A stretch of DNA of 64,000 bases from Cryptomeria japonica (GCF_030272615.1 NC_081405.1:316076041-316140040), one strand, 5' to 3'; shown: positions 1-12,688, counted from the first letter of the stretch. Numbers and translations are program-made. The notes: a model not told the origin generated them from the letters alone.

Positions 1-1777
1 GCCTCAAAAGGCACAAATAGGTGTGGGTCTAGATCAACCCAATCCTTGGACTATTATGACCCTTTCTTTCCAAATGTTTTTGAGTATATTTTTCCAAAAA
101 TCCTGAAGTCGCCTCAGTTTAACACCGATCTTGACACAAAATGAAGACACTTGAAACACTTTTTAGCCCACATCTTGATATTTGTTCAACTTTGGTACTA
201 CATACCTTATGAATCTCGTCATGGAAGGTAAGGATGTGATATACTAAGTCTTACATGGGCATAACAAATAGATGATCCCTATGCTGGGGGAATCACCACT
301 TTTATCAGGCTACAAGTAACCTTTCAAAAAGCTATGTTTCTACTCAAGGAAATATGTATGGTGAGTATCTTGGGAGCAAAACCTTCTATGCTCTTGCACT
401 GAACTTCTCACAAATATCCTCAATCAATAGAATAGGTGGGCTACTACTTAAAGATTTTTAGTAATTTTTGATGTCTTTGGACATAAGTTCATTCTGTAGT
501 GACCCACTTAAGAGCCTTGTAACTTGTGGTGGGGCCCATTTGTCCTTTCAGCAAGTTACACTATAGGAACAACTATACCCAAGGCTACAAATTTTGCTCA
601 CACCTGATTTCTATAGCGACTCGAAGGATTTACCGTGCGAGGTCATTCCCAAGAGTGATGTATCTCTTGGTAGGCCTCTCTTAAAAAGATAAACTTTGAG
701 TGTTACTAACACTTTTCTCTTGCACCTAGGACCACGAAAGCCAAGGGAGAGGATAGTGTGTGTTAGAAGTAGGACCACTTGACAAAATTTTTGCACAAGT
801 GTGCCAAACAAAAAAGACACTTGTTCTTTTTAACTTGTCATTGCAATGGTGATCTAACTATTTGGAGATGTTGCTCCAATAGTCATGGTGTTCTTTTTAA
901 CCTTCAAAGGTAATCTGTTGAGTAAACTAGGAAAATAAAATCCTGGTCAACTTAATGAAAAGCACGCTTGCTTGAAGTAAATCGCTTTGAAAAACAAAAA
1001 AAAGTTGATTGTTCTTTTTATTTTCCCAAAACAAAGTGTGGATTCTGAATTTTTAACTTGAGTTGATGCAAGGAAATCCAAATTTGTTTTGTTGAGTTTT
1101 AGGCACCAAAAATGAAGTGTTTGAAGTTGATTTTTAAGCACCAAAAAGGAAGTGTTCAAATTGCCTATCTTGCATGAAAAACAAAGTTTGTTGTGAGTTT
1201 TAAAACACCAAAATTAAATCTTGGAGGTTTTGATTCTTAAGCACCAAAATGAAATGTTTTGAAGTTAATTTTTACTTGTAATAAAATCAAGAAAAGTGAA
1301 TTTCTAAAATTTTAATCAATACAATGGGTTAGTTCAAACCTACACAAGAAACGAAAAGTCAGTAAAATCTGAATACATGGTAGGTCTCTACAAGCCTAAG
1401 AAAACATTGATTTATTGGTTACAAGGCATTTTTTACAATGCTCTATTACAATAGCGCTACTTAACACAAAAGTGCGACATTAATGAGAAAAGCACTAACA
1501 TAATTTATTTACACAGAGAACCAATAGCACTAAAATGGAAACAAAAGCGCTACCTAAGGGTCAATAGCACTATATTATAGACAAAAGAGCTAATTTTGGG
1601 TCAATAGCGCTATTGTAGCTACAATAGCACTAAAATACCAAATTGCGATAGCGCTAAAGCATGAACAAAGGCACCGAAGCGTGACCCATGTGTCAAGTAA
1701 AATAGTAAAAAAAGTTAGTAATTTAAAAAGGCTACTCTTTGATTCACATCGGGTTCACCAAATGATGCTTTGCAAAA
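1..1777 (-). other. Untranslated leader or interior of Ty3-like element L, no recognisable gene
   Basis: This stretch follows, on the minus strand, the LTR at 1,778-3,262 and would be the 5' interior of that element. Only short open frames exist and none shows a gag or pol motif. It contains two degenerate short-repeat clusters: a CACCAAAA-TGAA phrase repeated about four times at 1,100-1,275, and an AGCGCTA-type cluster listed separately. A primer-site candidate (minus strand TTGGTGAACCCGA) lies at about 1,750-1,765. The assignment to element L is inference from position, since no second LTR is in the window. Confidence 0.35.
1451..1656. repeat. Cluster of nine AGCRCTA motifs
   Basis: Nine copies of a (T/A)AGC(G/A)CTA-like motif lie at about 1451, 1489, 1524, 1543, 1564, 1584, 1604, 1624 and 1648, often about 20 bp apart. 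Four of them contain the perfect palindrome AGCGCT. The cluster sits roughly 100-300 nt downstream of the putative primer site of element L. Function is unknown; a similar arrangement with another palindrome occurs in element G2 at 34.05-34.22 kb. Confidence 0.6.
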
Positions 1778-3262
1778 TGGGGTTATGTTAGACAAAAACT
1801 TGTGGTCATATAACACATAAAAACACAAGAAACCAAGAGGAATGTTAGTGTTAATCAACCAGAGACTAATCTAAGTAGGCTTATTAAGAGAGACACTAAA
1901 AATAGAGTAAAGCATTTAACTATGAAAATAAATGCAAGAAGACATCTCCAAATGTCTTCTACCATGCTTGTAGCTCCTCCTCCCTTGTTCCTCTCCTCTC
2001 TAAGTCCCAAATTAGTGTAGCTTTCAGTAGCTTTTTGCACTATGGATGCCTTATGGAGGTTCAAGATTGAAAATGATTAATCTAAAATGTTATGAAAAAT
2101 GTGAACAAGAGCTAAAATAAGAGATTATCTAATTAGCTAGTGTTGATTTTAAACCAAAAGAGTGAATATGATGGATTTATGCTAAATGCTCTCTAAAAAT
2201 GACTATAATGTAAATGTTGGAGGATTTATGACTATGAATGCTAAATGCTTGAGAAAGCTGGAGGATTTGAAAATGAGGAATGTGAGCTCTATTTATAGGT
2301 AAAATGGAGCAATGGATGGTTGAGATTGAATAATCTCAACAAGGGTCAGGATTGAATGGTATTCAATCCATGTGAGGACTTTCAACCCAATCCCAGGATG
2401 ACAAGTGTCAACATGAGATGGGTTGAGAGGAGAGGAGAGAAGCATTAAATGCTTGACATGACCTAAGGGTTAACTTGGGAGGTAAGGTTAAGGTTGGATT
2501 GAGTGAATAAATTCATTATCCAAAGGATAATGCTTTTATCCAATGGATAAACTCTTGTGCAAGAGTTAGTGAAGATAACCATGGTCAAAGCAATAAATGC
2601 TTGAAGAGACACATGGGTTACATGAGGGTTGGGTTGAGGGTCAAAGTCCCTAACCATGGGTGCAAGTGGATTTAACCATAAATGGTCATGTAAGAGCCAT
2701 TAGTGGTTTGGAAGACTTTGGAGGTTAGATTGTTGAACACACAAAGCATTTAATGCTTTTCAAAGACTTTGAAGTCTTTGAGAAGTGACTCCAAGTTGCT
2801 TGGGAATGTGACAATAATTAGGGGATGGATTAGGATAATTAGGAAGGGTTTAGAAGAATCTAGAAGGGGGTTAGGATTGCAAGTGGGTTTGGTGGGTGAG
2901 ACAAAATAGGATTTTTATTAAAATAAAATTCATTTATTTTAATAAATAGGTGCAAGTTGCATTTTTAGGAGAATGCAAGTGGGGTGGATTTAATGATTTA
3001 AATAAATGTTTTATTTAATTTAGTTAAAAGAGGAAAAGGGGATTAAATTGAATAAATAGAATTTATTCATTTAATGGATTGTGAATTTGGTTTAATGAAT
3101 TAATTAGAATAAATTGAATAATTTATTTAATTAATAGGAGAATGTTTTGAAGAAGAGTTAATTAATTTAATTAACTGATGGCGAGTGGATTTTTAATCAA
3201 ATAAATAGCAAATATTCATTTAATTAAAATGGACAGATTTATGTGATTATAGGTGCCTATCA
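1778..3262 (-). repeat. LTR of Ty3-like element L, inserted in copia C1
   Basis: The right end reads, on the minus strand, TGATAGGCACCTATAATC, close to the TGTAGACACCTAAAATTG opening of G's LTR. The adjoining 300 bp are rich in ATTTAATTAATT-type runs, as in G's LTR. The left end is set just before a primer-like sequence at about 1,777. Immediately right of 3,262 the reverse-transcriptase reading frame of copia C1 begins mid-domain, so this is a clean insertion breakpoint. The length of about 1,485 bp depends on the left end, which is a guess from motif only. Confidence 0.55.
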
Positions 3263-4935
3263 CATTTTTGTTCTCCAGTCTGGGCACAAGAGTCCAAGTT
3301 TCATTTTTCTCAATCTGCTCTAGTTCTTCCTCCATGGCTTTGATCTAGTCTTTATCTTTTAGAGCCTCATTTTTTTTTTTGGGCTCAATTTTGGAGAGTA
3401 GACATGTATTCTCTCTTGCTCTTCTTCTAGTCAATACTCCAACATCTTTGTCACCAATGATATTTTCATCAGAATGATTGTTTCTGACATACCTTTCTAG
3501 TACCGGTTCGTTTCTTGGAACTTCTTCTACCAGTTGTGTAGGTTCTACTTAACATTCTTCGTCATTTGCCACTATAACATGATTGTCTTCAGTAGGTTTG
3601 ACTAGTACAGTGTAATCGAATCCTTGATAATTAAAGATTGGTTCACTCTTGCTATCATGTTCATTTTTCTTAGAGAACTCATCTACTTTTACATTGGTAC
3701 TCTCCACAATCTTATCGATCTTTTTATTCAAGCACCGATATGCTTTAGTCTTTGTGGAGTAACCTAAGAAGGTTCCTTCATCACTCTTGGGATCAAACTT
3801 TCCATAGTACTCAGCCCTCTTGATATAGCACCCGCTTCCAAATACTTTGAAATAACTCACATTGGGTGAATATCCACACCATAATTCATAGGGAGTTTTA
3901 TTTGTCCCTTTCTTCACTTGTATTCGGTTCAAGGTATACATAGCAGTGCTTACTGCTTCTCTCCAGAAGATATGTTGAATATCCTTCTGTATCATCAGAG
4001 TCCTCACACAATCAATCAGAGTTTTGTTCCTTCTTTCAGCAACCCCATTCTGCTGAGGTGTTCTGGGTGTAGACGTTTGTCTCATAATCCCCTATTCTTC
4101 ACAGTAATTTATGAATTCTTGAGAGGTGAACTCTTCTCCTCTATCCGATCTCAGATATTTTAGACTCTTGCCGATTCCTCTCTCCACTTGAGCCTTGAAG
4201 ACTTTGAACATGTGAAAGGCTTCAGACTTCTCTTTCAAGAATACAACCCACATTATTCTTGAAGAGTCATCTACAAACAACATGACAATCCCCATAGAAA
4301 CTCTTGGTCTTCATAGGACCATACAATTCTGTATAAACTAAGTCCAGCACATTCTCAGATGAACAAGATTTTCTAGTGAAACTAGATCCGGTCAAATTTC
4401 CTAGTTGGAATTCTTTACACATAGCATTTTCAGGTTTCATAATATCAAGCATGCCTCTTACAGACTTCATTTTACTAACTTTTTCTATGCTATCAAAATT
4501 AACATGATATAGTCTTTTGTGCCACAACCATCTTCTACCTTTTCCATTAGACAACTACCTACAATGGTGTTTAGGTAGAACAAATTGCCTCTAGTTTGTT
4601 TACCGATAGCAATTAGACTTCCTGATTTATCATTTATTTTGCATATTCCTTCATTGAATTCTAACTGATAAACCTTATTTTTAAGTTGTGCAACACTTAA
4701 CAGACTATACTTTATCCCTTCTACCTAGTAAACATCATCACAATTCTTTTTATCATTTAGGGATATAGATCCCTTACCTTTTACTGCACAAGGAGCATTG
4801 TTGCTAAATCTTACCAATCCTCCATCACAATCTTCCATGCTGAGGAATTTATTTCTGTCACCGGTCATGTGGTGAGTGCAACCACTGTCAATTACCTAGT
4901 CTCCACACTAGTCTGAACTAGAGATCAGTGCCATA
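3263..4935 (-). pseudogene. Copia C1 pol remnant: protease, GAG-pre-integrase, integrase and start of RT
   Basis: Read on the minus strand this is a decayed Ty1/copia polyprotein. The aspartic protease region at 4,780-4,935 has a DSGCTHHMTGD-type site. It is followed by the GAG-pre-integrase zinc region (WLWHKRLYHVNFDS, about 4,500-4,530), the integrase core (VDDSSRIMWVVF, about 4,250; LRSDRGEEF, about 4,150; TPQQNGVAERRNK, about 4,040) and the linker. The first ~30 residues of reverse transcriptase (EEELEQIEKNETWTLVP) end abruptly at 3,263. Frames are broken by stops, for example between 4,085 and 4,092. The rest of RT and RNase H is displaced by the LTR of element L and should lie left of the window. 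Family assignment is secure; no activity is expected. Confidence 0.85.
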
Positions 4936-4959
4936 TCACTTTCCTCGGTGTTATCTTCT

Positions 4960-5948
4960 TTTACCACTACAAATTCAATTCCATCCCATCAGATCCTTCT
5001 GATTCTTCATCGATAACTCCTTCTTCTACAAGATAGCACTCCTTCTTGCTCTTGTCTTTGTAGCTTCTAAATTTATCCTTCCTATCATTGTCAGGACATC
5101 TGGATGCAATATTACCTATTCTATTGCAAGAGAAAAACTTCAAGGGGAGATTACCATTATAATTTCCTTTTCCTCTTGGCAGCCTTCTTGCTAATAGAGC
5201 TTCTATCTCATCTTGTTCCTGTTCTTCAGATAATAAGTTGTCATGTTCATGAGAATGACCGGTTCTTGTAGTAGAATTGTTTCGAATTTCTTTTCTTCTC
5301 CTTGTTGGTGCAGGTATCATGGAAGCTTTGAAGGAAGCATCAATCTTTGGCATATTGTTATCATAGCTTCTTAGTTCAAAGGAAGTTAACTTATCGATTA
5401 GTGATTCAAGTGAAACACTAACTATTCCCAAGGATCCAAGTTCCTGAATTGTAGAAAACCTTATGGAATGTTGTGGTAGCAAGGTCCTCAAGATTTTGTT
5501 GACCACATCATCTTCTTCAAGATTTCCTCCAGCACTTCTGATGGAATTTACCACATCCTTTATTCTATTGCTATACTATTCTATATTTTCTCCTTGCATT
5601 CTCATCTCATCAAATTTGCCTCTTAAGCTATCCACCTTAACCTTTTGTGCATGAGGATCTCCTCCATAAAGGGTCTTCAAATTATTCCACATCTAATAGG
5701 TTATTTTCAAATCTTGAACTTCAACATACTCATTTTCAAATAGAGTGCTAGAAATCACATCCATAGTTGCAATGTTGTCTTTCCTTTCTTTGATCTGATC
5801 TACAGTGAGAACCCCTATAGGTTCATTGTACTCTATACTCACATGATTCTAGTATTGATCTCTTAGGATTCTTAGGTAGAGCTTCATTCTACCACAAAAT
5901 AAAGTTTAATTCTCCTTAGAGAACTTAGGGCCCTCCTTTCGCATCATC
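4960..5948 (-). pseudogene. Copia C1 gag remnant
   Basis: The minus-strand frame starts near 5,948 (MMRKEGPKF) and carries a UBN2-type gag body (LYGGDPHAQKVKVDSLRGKF, RIKDVVNSIRSAGG). An open stretch at 4,967-5,554 ends with a zinc knuckle at about 5,060-5,130 whose first cysteines read CNRIGN..CP, a weakened CX2CX4HX4C. Several in-frame stops occur, for example near 5,570 and 5,695. It lies directly downstream of the primer site at 5,997-6,008 and upstream of the protease, the normal copia order. Confidence 0.8.
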
Positions 5949-5996
5949 TTGGATTTTTCCTTAAGCTGTTAAGCTCTTCTAAATCTAAGGACCAGA

Positions 5997-6008
5997 GCTC
6001 TAATACCA
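5997..6008 (-). other. Primer binding site of copia C1 (initiator Met-tRNA type)
   Basis: The minus strand reads TGGTATTAGAGC, one mismatch from TGGTATCAGAGC, the usual plant copia site complementary to initiator methionine tRNA. It lies two bases from the LTR end at 6,011 and precedes gag. Confidence 0.8.
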
Positions 6009-6010
6009 AT

Positions 6011-7675
6011 TGTTAGTCCCAACCAGTGCTGAGAGGGGAGGGGTGAATCAACACTTTATCGGTTATATCAGATTTAACCTTAATCAAGTTTTCTATTCAA
6101 ACTTAATATTTATCAGAATAAGCAACATTAATAAACTACATGCACACACATGACCATTCACACAAGAACATGAAGATTTATCTCATGGAAACCCAAATGG
6201 TAGAAAACCTTGGTGTGAGTAGAAACTCACAAAACCTGCACTCTTATGGAGTATGCCCGATGAGGAGCCATTCCTGTTAGGGGATTACAAAGACATTATT
6301 ATGTGTTACTCGGTTAAGGGATTTTTTTTAAGGCCTATTAGTGCCTTTGCCCTGTTAGAGGTAGCCTTGTTAAATGACTTAGGATCATCAATTGAGATGT
6401 CACCCGGTTAAGGGATTTTACAAAGTAACCTATTCAAGTCCACTCAATTAAGGGATTTTGAGTTATAATGGTTAGAAAGAAACAAGAAGTTGATTTGCTC
6501 GAATAGCTACTGATAACTTGATTAGATTACAATGAATCTCATACTCTGTCTGCACTGGTTGTGTCTGCTATGCACTACACTGGTTGTGTCTACTCTATGC
6601 TACATCGGTTCTCTGCTCATACCCTCAGCTCTACACTCTACCAGTCCTCTTCTCATAACCTTGGCTTTGCACTCTCCTAGTCTACTTCACACACACTCCT
6701 CTGCTAAATCACTTAGAACTTCCTCACTATTCACTCTTCACTTTGGATCGCCTCTCATAGGATCTACACCTTGCAAATTTTTTGATCAATCTTTTTGGTT
6801 TTCGCTAAAAACATTTATACCATATTTTGCCAACACATACCTGCTAATTCTTCAATCTGTTTACACCTAACACTTGGTAGATTTGAAATTCAAATCTTTC
6901 CAAATCTTCCCGACTCTCTGCACACTCTCCATCATTCTTGCCAACAACTCATCCTTATCTGCCACCTCAACTCGCAATTTCTGCAACTTTAGAGTCATGT
7001 TCTTGTCCTTTTAATGCAAACTGACAAATCACCACAAATATCGCCTTAACTGACTATTAACTACTATAAACTTGACCAATAGATTGATTGGTGATAACTC
7101 TCTCTAACTGACTTACCCTTGCTCATCACATTCATCATATCGGTTACTGCTCTGAGATTCTCGGTGGAAAGTATCCTTCAACCTGTATCACTGGTTCACC
7201 GGTGTATCTCTTTATCTTCTACCACCAGTCATTGATCACAAAGTAGACTGATCAGTTGTTTGTCTAGAGAGCTCTAATCATGCATGAGTACTAAACTTCA
7301 ATCTGAGTCAACTCCTGTGACTGCATCATCATGTCAACTACTTCATATGGTGACTGCTTCTTTATCTGTTGGGAGTCGCATTGTTTCTTATCCAAACATC
7401 CTACAACATACCGGTTATTGGTTGACACTTCTACACTAACTCACTTGTCAATTGGAAACAATGCACTGCCAGCATATCACTTACCAGTTTGCAGTCCTTG
7501 CACAAGTCAATCACTAGCTTGTGTACCTATGACTCCAAAGGTCTTTGTGCTGAAAGACATTTCCTCATCAAAGACATCTCATTAGGTATGCAACAATAAC
7601 AATACTGCACAAACATTTCTTACACCAATAACCATCCTATACTAGTTGACATCAATGACAATCACAATGGCAACA
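6011..7675 (-). repeat. 5' LTR of copia C1 (~1.67 kb), inserted in copia C2
   Basis: On the minus strand the LTR opens TGTTGCCATTGTGATTG at 7,675 and closes GGGACTAACA at 6,011, next to the primer site. The long LTR is typical of Sirevirus-like copia elements. At 7,676 the integrase-to-RT linker of C2 (minus strand HPEDQIIGNKN) stops, so C1 landed inside C2; CATTC at 7,676-7,680 is the candidate target duplication. Open frames within it (6,532-6,870; 7,331-7,585) match nothing I recognise and are taken as chance. Confidence 0.75.
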
Positions 7676-7680
7676 CATTC

Positions 7681-9300
7681 TTGTTGCCAATAATCTGATC
7701 CTCAGGATGATTCTTTTGCACATATTTGTTAGGGGCTTTGCTTGATGCTTCTTCTTCATTTTTCACTCTCAGATTGATCTTCATCTTCACTGTGTGATTC
7801 TTCAATCTAATTTATTGTATTCTTTTTACCTTTATGCAAGTCTTCATCAATTCTCACATGTACACTTTCAACCACTTTCTTCAGCCTTTTGTTAAAACAT
7901 TTGAAGGCTTTGAGGTGAGTAGAGTAGCCTAAAAATAGACCTTCATCACTTCTTGATTCAAAGCTACCTCATTCGTCTTCATTTCTTTTGATGAAGCATT
8001 TGTTTCCAAACACTTTGAAATACTTGACTGAGGGTCTTCTATCATACCATAGTTCATAAGGTGTCATATTGTTGTACACCCTTAATTGTACTATGTTTAG
8101 TATGTATATAGCAGTGTGAACTGCCTCTTTCTAATATACATCAAGTAGATTTGCTTCATTTAACATTGTCCATGTTGTCTCTTTGACTGTTCTATTCTTC
8201 CTTTCCACAATGCCATTTTGTTGTGATGTCCTAGGGGCTGAATATTGTCTTCTAATTTCACGACTCTCATAATAATCTTCAAACTTATTTGATATGAACT
8301 CACCTCCACGGTCTGACCTTAGGCATTTTAACTTGTAACCACTCTCCTTTTCTACCATCTTCTTGAAGACCTTGAATCTCTCAAAAGCTTGAGACTTGTC
8401 TTGAAAGAAGGTGACCCATGTCATTCTTGAAAAATCATCTACAAGCAACATAAAGTATTTTTATCCATATAGGGCTCTTGTTATTGTAGGCCGACACAAA
8501 TCAATATGCACAAGCTCAAGAGGTATAGTAGTTGAGTATTATTTTGTCTTAAAGCTGACCTTTGTTTGCTTACCTCTTTGACACTCATCAGAGAAGGTGT
8601 TTGAAATTTGAGGTGTGTGTCTTACATACCCTTTCTTCCTTACCTTAACAAGGTTGTCAAAATTGACGTGACCTATTCTTCTATGCCATAACCAACTCTC
8701 ATCAACTTGTCCCATCATACATTGAGACTCATAACATTCCTTTAAGTTGTATATGTTGCCATATGTCCTTTTTCCTTCAACAACAAGTTGTCCATTTCTT
8801 TCTTTTCTAATTTGACATCCTTTTGAGTCAAATGTAAACTTGTATCCTTTGTCACACATTTGACTCACACTTAGTAGATTATGCTTTAGACCTTCTACAT
8901 AATATACATCATGTGCCTTTAGCTTGCCATCAATGTGTAGTGTGCCTCTTTCCTTGATTTTGATTGATGAATTGTCTCCAAATCTCATAGAGCCACCATT
9001 CCAATCTTCTAATTTGATAAATTTCTTCTTATCACCAGTCATATGATTGGAGAAACCACTGTCTACTACCCACAAGTTTTTCCTTTCAGTATGTAGGGTA
9101 GTTTGAACAATAAAACTTGTCTCGGGCTTATCTTTATCCTTTTCTGCCCAAACTTGTTTGTCTTCTTTCTTCTTTTTTGGTATCCCATTATGTTCTAGTT
9201 TTGCATTAGGTTCGGATGTTGACACTATCTTCTTTTTCTTAGTCGTCCCAAGATTACAATATTTTGTAGTGTGGCCCAAGTTTTCACAATGATAGCATTT
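7681..9300 (-). pseudogene. Copia C2 pol remnant: protease, GAG-pre-integrase, integrase, linker
   Basis: On the minus strand, an open frame at 8,539-9,279 holds a zinc finger end (GHTTKYC), the protease site VDSGFSNHMTGDKKKF (about 9,050; canonical Cys is Phe) and the GAG-pre-integrase motif WLWHRRIGHVNFDNL (about 8,680). The 8,131-8,451 frame carries the integrase core: VDDFSRMTWVTFF, LRSDRGGEF and TSQQNGIVERKNR. The remainder to 7,681 is the integrase C-terminal part and the linker to RT, interrupted by C1. RT and RNase H are absent here and would be on the far side of C1. Stops separate the frames. Confidence 0.85.
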
Positions 9301-11271
9301 GACATTTTATGTTGAATGATGAGTTTGAAAAACTATTGTAGGATTGAGATACATTTCTCCTACATTCATAAATCCTATGACCATAACCATTACATTGATA
9401 ACAAATAACACTCATATCCCTAAGAGAAACAAAATTGATTTCTACTTTCAAAACTAGGTGGAGATATATGCATAAGCTCACAATCAAGAATTCTATGACC
9501 ATAAGTTTTACATTTATAGCAGTAGCCATGGAATTGAGGTACATACCAATCATTTTTGAAATTGTTTCTCATTGGTCTCCTTGGATCAGCATAACTTGGT
9601 CTTCCTAAGCTCTTCCTTCTTGTATCCTTGACCTTTGTGAAGCCTTCATCATCCATCTTGGCTTTTCTTTTAGGATCAGTATATTGGTTCCTTGTAGAAG
9701 TAGCATATGTCTTCTTGTCAGTAGGCTTGCTGACATTGAAGGTTTGTCCTTTACTATTATCAATTGAAGAGACAAATTGTATTTCTTTATTCAATGAGTT
9801 TCTACTTGTAGAACAATGACCAAAATCAAAGCCAACACCCTCTATGTCTTTGGAGTGCTTTTGTTTGCTCAACATTTTATCCAAAGAATCAGTGCTGCCT
9901 TCATACTTTATTCTCACCTTGAATTCATCTTTGCACTTTTCAAGTTCCTTTCTTAAGTTTCCAAGATCTTCTTCCAACTTTTGATGCTCCTTATCCTTTC
10001 TTTCTAAATCTAATTTTGTTACTTCATACATCCTCATTACTTCTTCCAATTAGATCTTCAAATCAGATATCATTGTCTTTGTTTCCTCAAGGGATTTATT
10101 TAGCACATCTTGTTCCTCAGCTACAACATACCTGCATTTTTTGTATTCTTTTATCACCTTTCTAAGTTCTTCTAGAGCACTTACAAGTTCACCTTCAAGG
10201 TCTACTTCATCTTTGATTTCCTCTTCTTCATCATCAATAATATGTTCATTAGATAAATCTCCTTGCACCATGAAGAGATTTACTTCTCTTTCACCTTCAT
10301 TGTAATAGTCTTCAGAGACACTTTCTTCATCACATGCATCATCCTCAAGTGTGTAAAGATTGCTTTGTCTCCTAAAATTTCTTCTTACTGGCTTATAAGT
10401 ATTTTTCATCCTTTCCTTGCTAGAAGCCTTCATATTTTTCTTTTCATCTTCATCTTTCTCTCCATAAGGAAACTTAGATGCAAAGTGTCCAATCTAGCCA
10501 CAGTTGAAACATTTGAAAGGCAACTTACCTTTGTACTTTCCTGAACCTCTTTTGAGCTTTGATACAAAGTTTTCTACAGTAGCATCTAAATCATTTTCAT
10601 CCTCATTTGTATCTTGTTCTTTTCCTTTCTATGAGATATTAAAGACACCTTCTCTCTTTGAAGGTTCAACACTTATTGTTCTCATCTCATAGGCAGACAG
10701 AGAGAAAAACAATTTATCCATAGAGAAGATGGTTAGATCCTTAGCTTCTTCAATGACCAAGACTTTGGTGGCATACTTTGGATTGAGAGATATGAGTACC
10801 TTTTTTACTATAACTTCATCTTTAACTTCTTCTCCAAGTCCTCTTATAGAACTCACATTTTCATCCACTTTTTGTGGATAATCAACTATTTTCTCCTCAT
10901 CCTTCATTTTTCAGGTTTTCAAATTGAGCTCTCAGATTTTGTAGTTTGGCTTCTTTCACTTTAGTATCACCTTCATATGTGCTTTGTATTTTATCCCGTG
11001 TTGCTTTTGCTGAAGTTCAGTGCATTGCTTTGACAAACTCTATATTAGATAGGCCACTTAAGATTGCGTTCTTATCTTTTTCATTGTTTTCATACTCCCT
11101 TTTAGCATCAGGGTCGGTAGGGGGAACTTCAAGAACAATATATGCATTTATTACTGACATCTAGACATCAAACCCAAGGGAAGATAAATATGTCTCCATT
11201 CTTCTACTCCAGGAGGCATAGTTGGTTCCATCAAACATAGGTGCCTTAGAGGAGGACTCATTTCTAGCCAT
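9301..11271 (-). pseudogene. Copia C2 gag remnant, Sirevirus-like, with coiled coil and several zinc knuckles
   Basis: The ATG at 11,271 begins MARNESSSKAPMFDGTNYASW, a typical copia gag N-terminus (FDGTNYxxW). A UBN2-like body follows (10,629-10,907), then an acidic section (10,050-10,433), a coiled coil rich in Glu/Lys (about 9,880-10,050) and zinc knuckles: CFNCG.IGHFASKF (about 10,480, last Cys lost), CYKCKTYGHRILDC (about 9,500) and CYQCNGYGHRIYEC (about 9,370). Long gags with coiled coils and multiple CCHC boxes are characteristic of Sireviruses. Stops at about 11,161, 10,630, 10,050 and 9,420 split the frame. Confidence 0.85.
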
Positions 11272-11331
11272 TGTATTCACAAGACATGATCTACCCAAGC
11301 TAGATGAAGCTTTACAATAAGGGAACCTAAG

Positions 11332-11343
11332 GCTCTGATACCA
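11332..11343 (-). other. Primer binding site of copia C2 (initiator Met-tRNA)
   Basis: The minus strand reads TGGTATCAGAGC exactly, the canonical plant copia primer site, two bases from the LTR end at 11,346. Confidence 0.9.
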
Positions 11344-11345
11344 AT

Positions 11346-11909
11346 TGAAGAACACAAATGGACACTAAGAGGGGGGTGAATCAATGTATTTAAAAAAATT
11401 TAACTATCTGTGTAAGTACTAAAACTATAATTTAATCAAGAACATACACATACACACAAATCACACCATAACACAAAATATACGAGGAAAACCCAATGTG
11501 GGAAACAACCTCAGTGAGAATAGTTGTTGGATTCTATTTCTCTAATCTAGCCTCATAGTGACTTACAGTTTACAAAGTTTAGAGCACCAACCCAAGGATC
11601 ACCAACCTTTGAAATTTAGGGTACCAACCCAAGGAACACCAACCCTTGATTTTATGAGCGCCTACTCAAAGGAGCACCTACCCCTGCTCTGAGCACCCAC
11701 TCAAAGATTTATAGTGATTGATCAAGTTTACAAAGAAATGACAAAACCTTGTTACAAATGAGTTTTGTAACACAATTTTTTCATATCTTGAGAATGACTT
11801 TCTCTTCCTGCTAAAGTTCCTTATTTGTTTCTTCTTCTTCCTCTATCTCTTCTTCTTTGTCTGTTTCTAGAGATGTCTTTCTTTTCTCTCTCTTTTTCTA
11901 AAAATTACA
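11346..11909 (-). repeat. 5' LTR of copia C2
   Basis: It begins TGAAGAACAC beside the primer site and is ended tentatively at TTACA (11,909), giving TG...CA termini and about 564 bp. The right end is bounded because from about 11,918 the sequence matches G's other LTR at 23,818 onward, whereas nothing left of 11,918 does. C2 therefore inserted into G's LTR. The exact end could move by several bases. Confidence 0.65.
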
Positions 11910-11917
11910 CTCTATCT

Positions 11918-12688
11918 ATTTATGGTAAAAATGGAAACAACAATATTGAAAGACTAAATGAATTCAACCACGAAACCCTAGCCTCACAACAAAAAAGATC
12001 CACCATAACATATGAAGATTACCTAAGACAATGCAAATCAAATAAAATCACAAAGATTATACCATGAGATGTCCAATGGGGTTTGGATCTCCATTATTCC
12101 TATCTCCATTGATCTTGCTTCATATATTTGCTCTTAGATTTTATGTGTGCACAAGATCTCAACAAAGAACGGAAATGTGGTTGCAAGTAGGCTTGATCGC
12201 ATATGAAAGTTCGAATGCTAGAAGACTTGATTAGGGTTGATAATGAAAGAAGCATCTCCTTATATAGAAGACACTATAAGAAATGAAGGGATAAGATTGA
12301 GAGGTGTAAAAGAGAAATGGTTGGCTATGATTAGAGGGTAGGTAGAGAAAATAAGAAAATAATGAGAGGGTAGGTAGTGTAGGAATTAAGAGATGAATGA
12401 CATGTGTCATGGGTGGAAAAGGCTAATGAATTAATTAAATAAATAAATATTTAATTAATTAATAGAGGGAGTGGGATTAATTAAATAAATAAAATATTTA
12501 TTTAATTAAGGAAAAGGATAATTTAAATAAATAAATGTATTTATTTAAATGAGAAATAAGGCTAGAAGAGGATAAATGAATTAATTAAACAAATAAAGAT
12601 TTATTTAATTAATAGAATAATTAGGATAAAGTAATTAAATAAATAAATATATTTATTTAATTAGACAAGACAATTTTAGGTGTCTACA
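11918..12688 (-). repeat. 3' LTR fragment of Ty3/Tat-like element G
   Basis: This 771-bp stretch aligns almost without gaps to 23,818-24,589. My hand count over the first 480 bp gave about 26 differences (roughly 5%). The outer edge reads, on the minus strand, TGTAGACACCTAAAATTG. It is followed at 12,689 by a purine-rich tract (on the minus strand), placing it as the 3' LTR of a minus-strand element. Its other part was cut off by copia C2 and should lie left of the window. Confidence 0.85.

Noticed and set aside
6532-7585. Several plus-strand open frames (Leu/Ser/Thr rich) near 6.5-7.6 kb
   Set aside because: They lie antisense in the C1 LTR, are short, and show no domain features.
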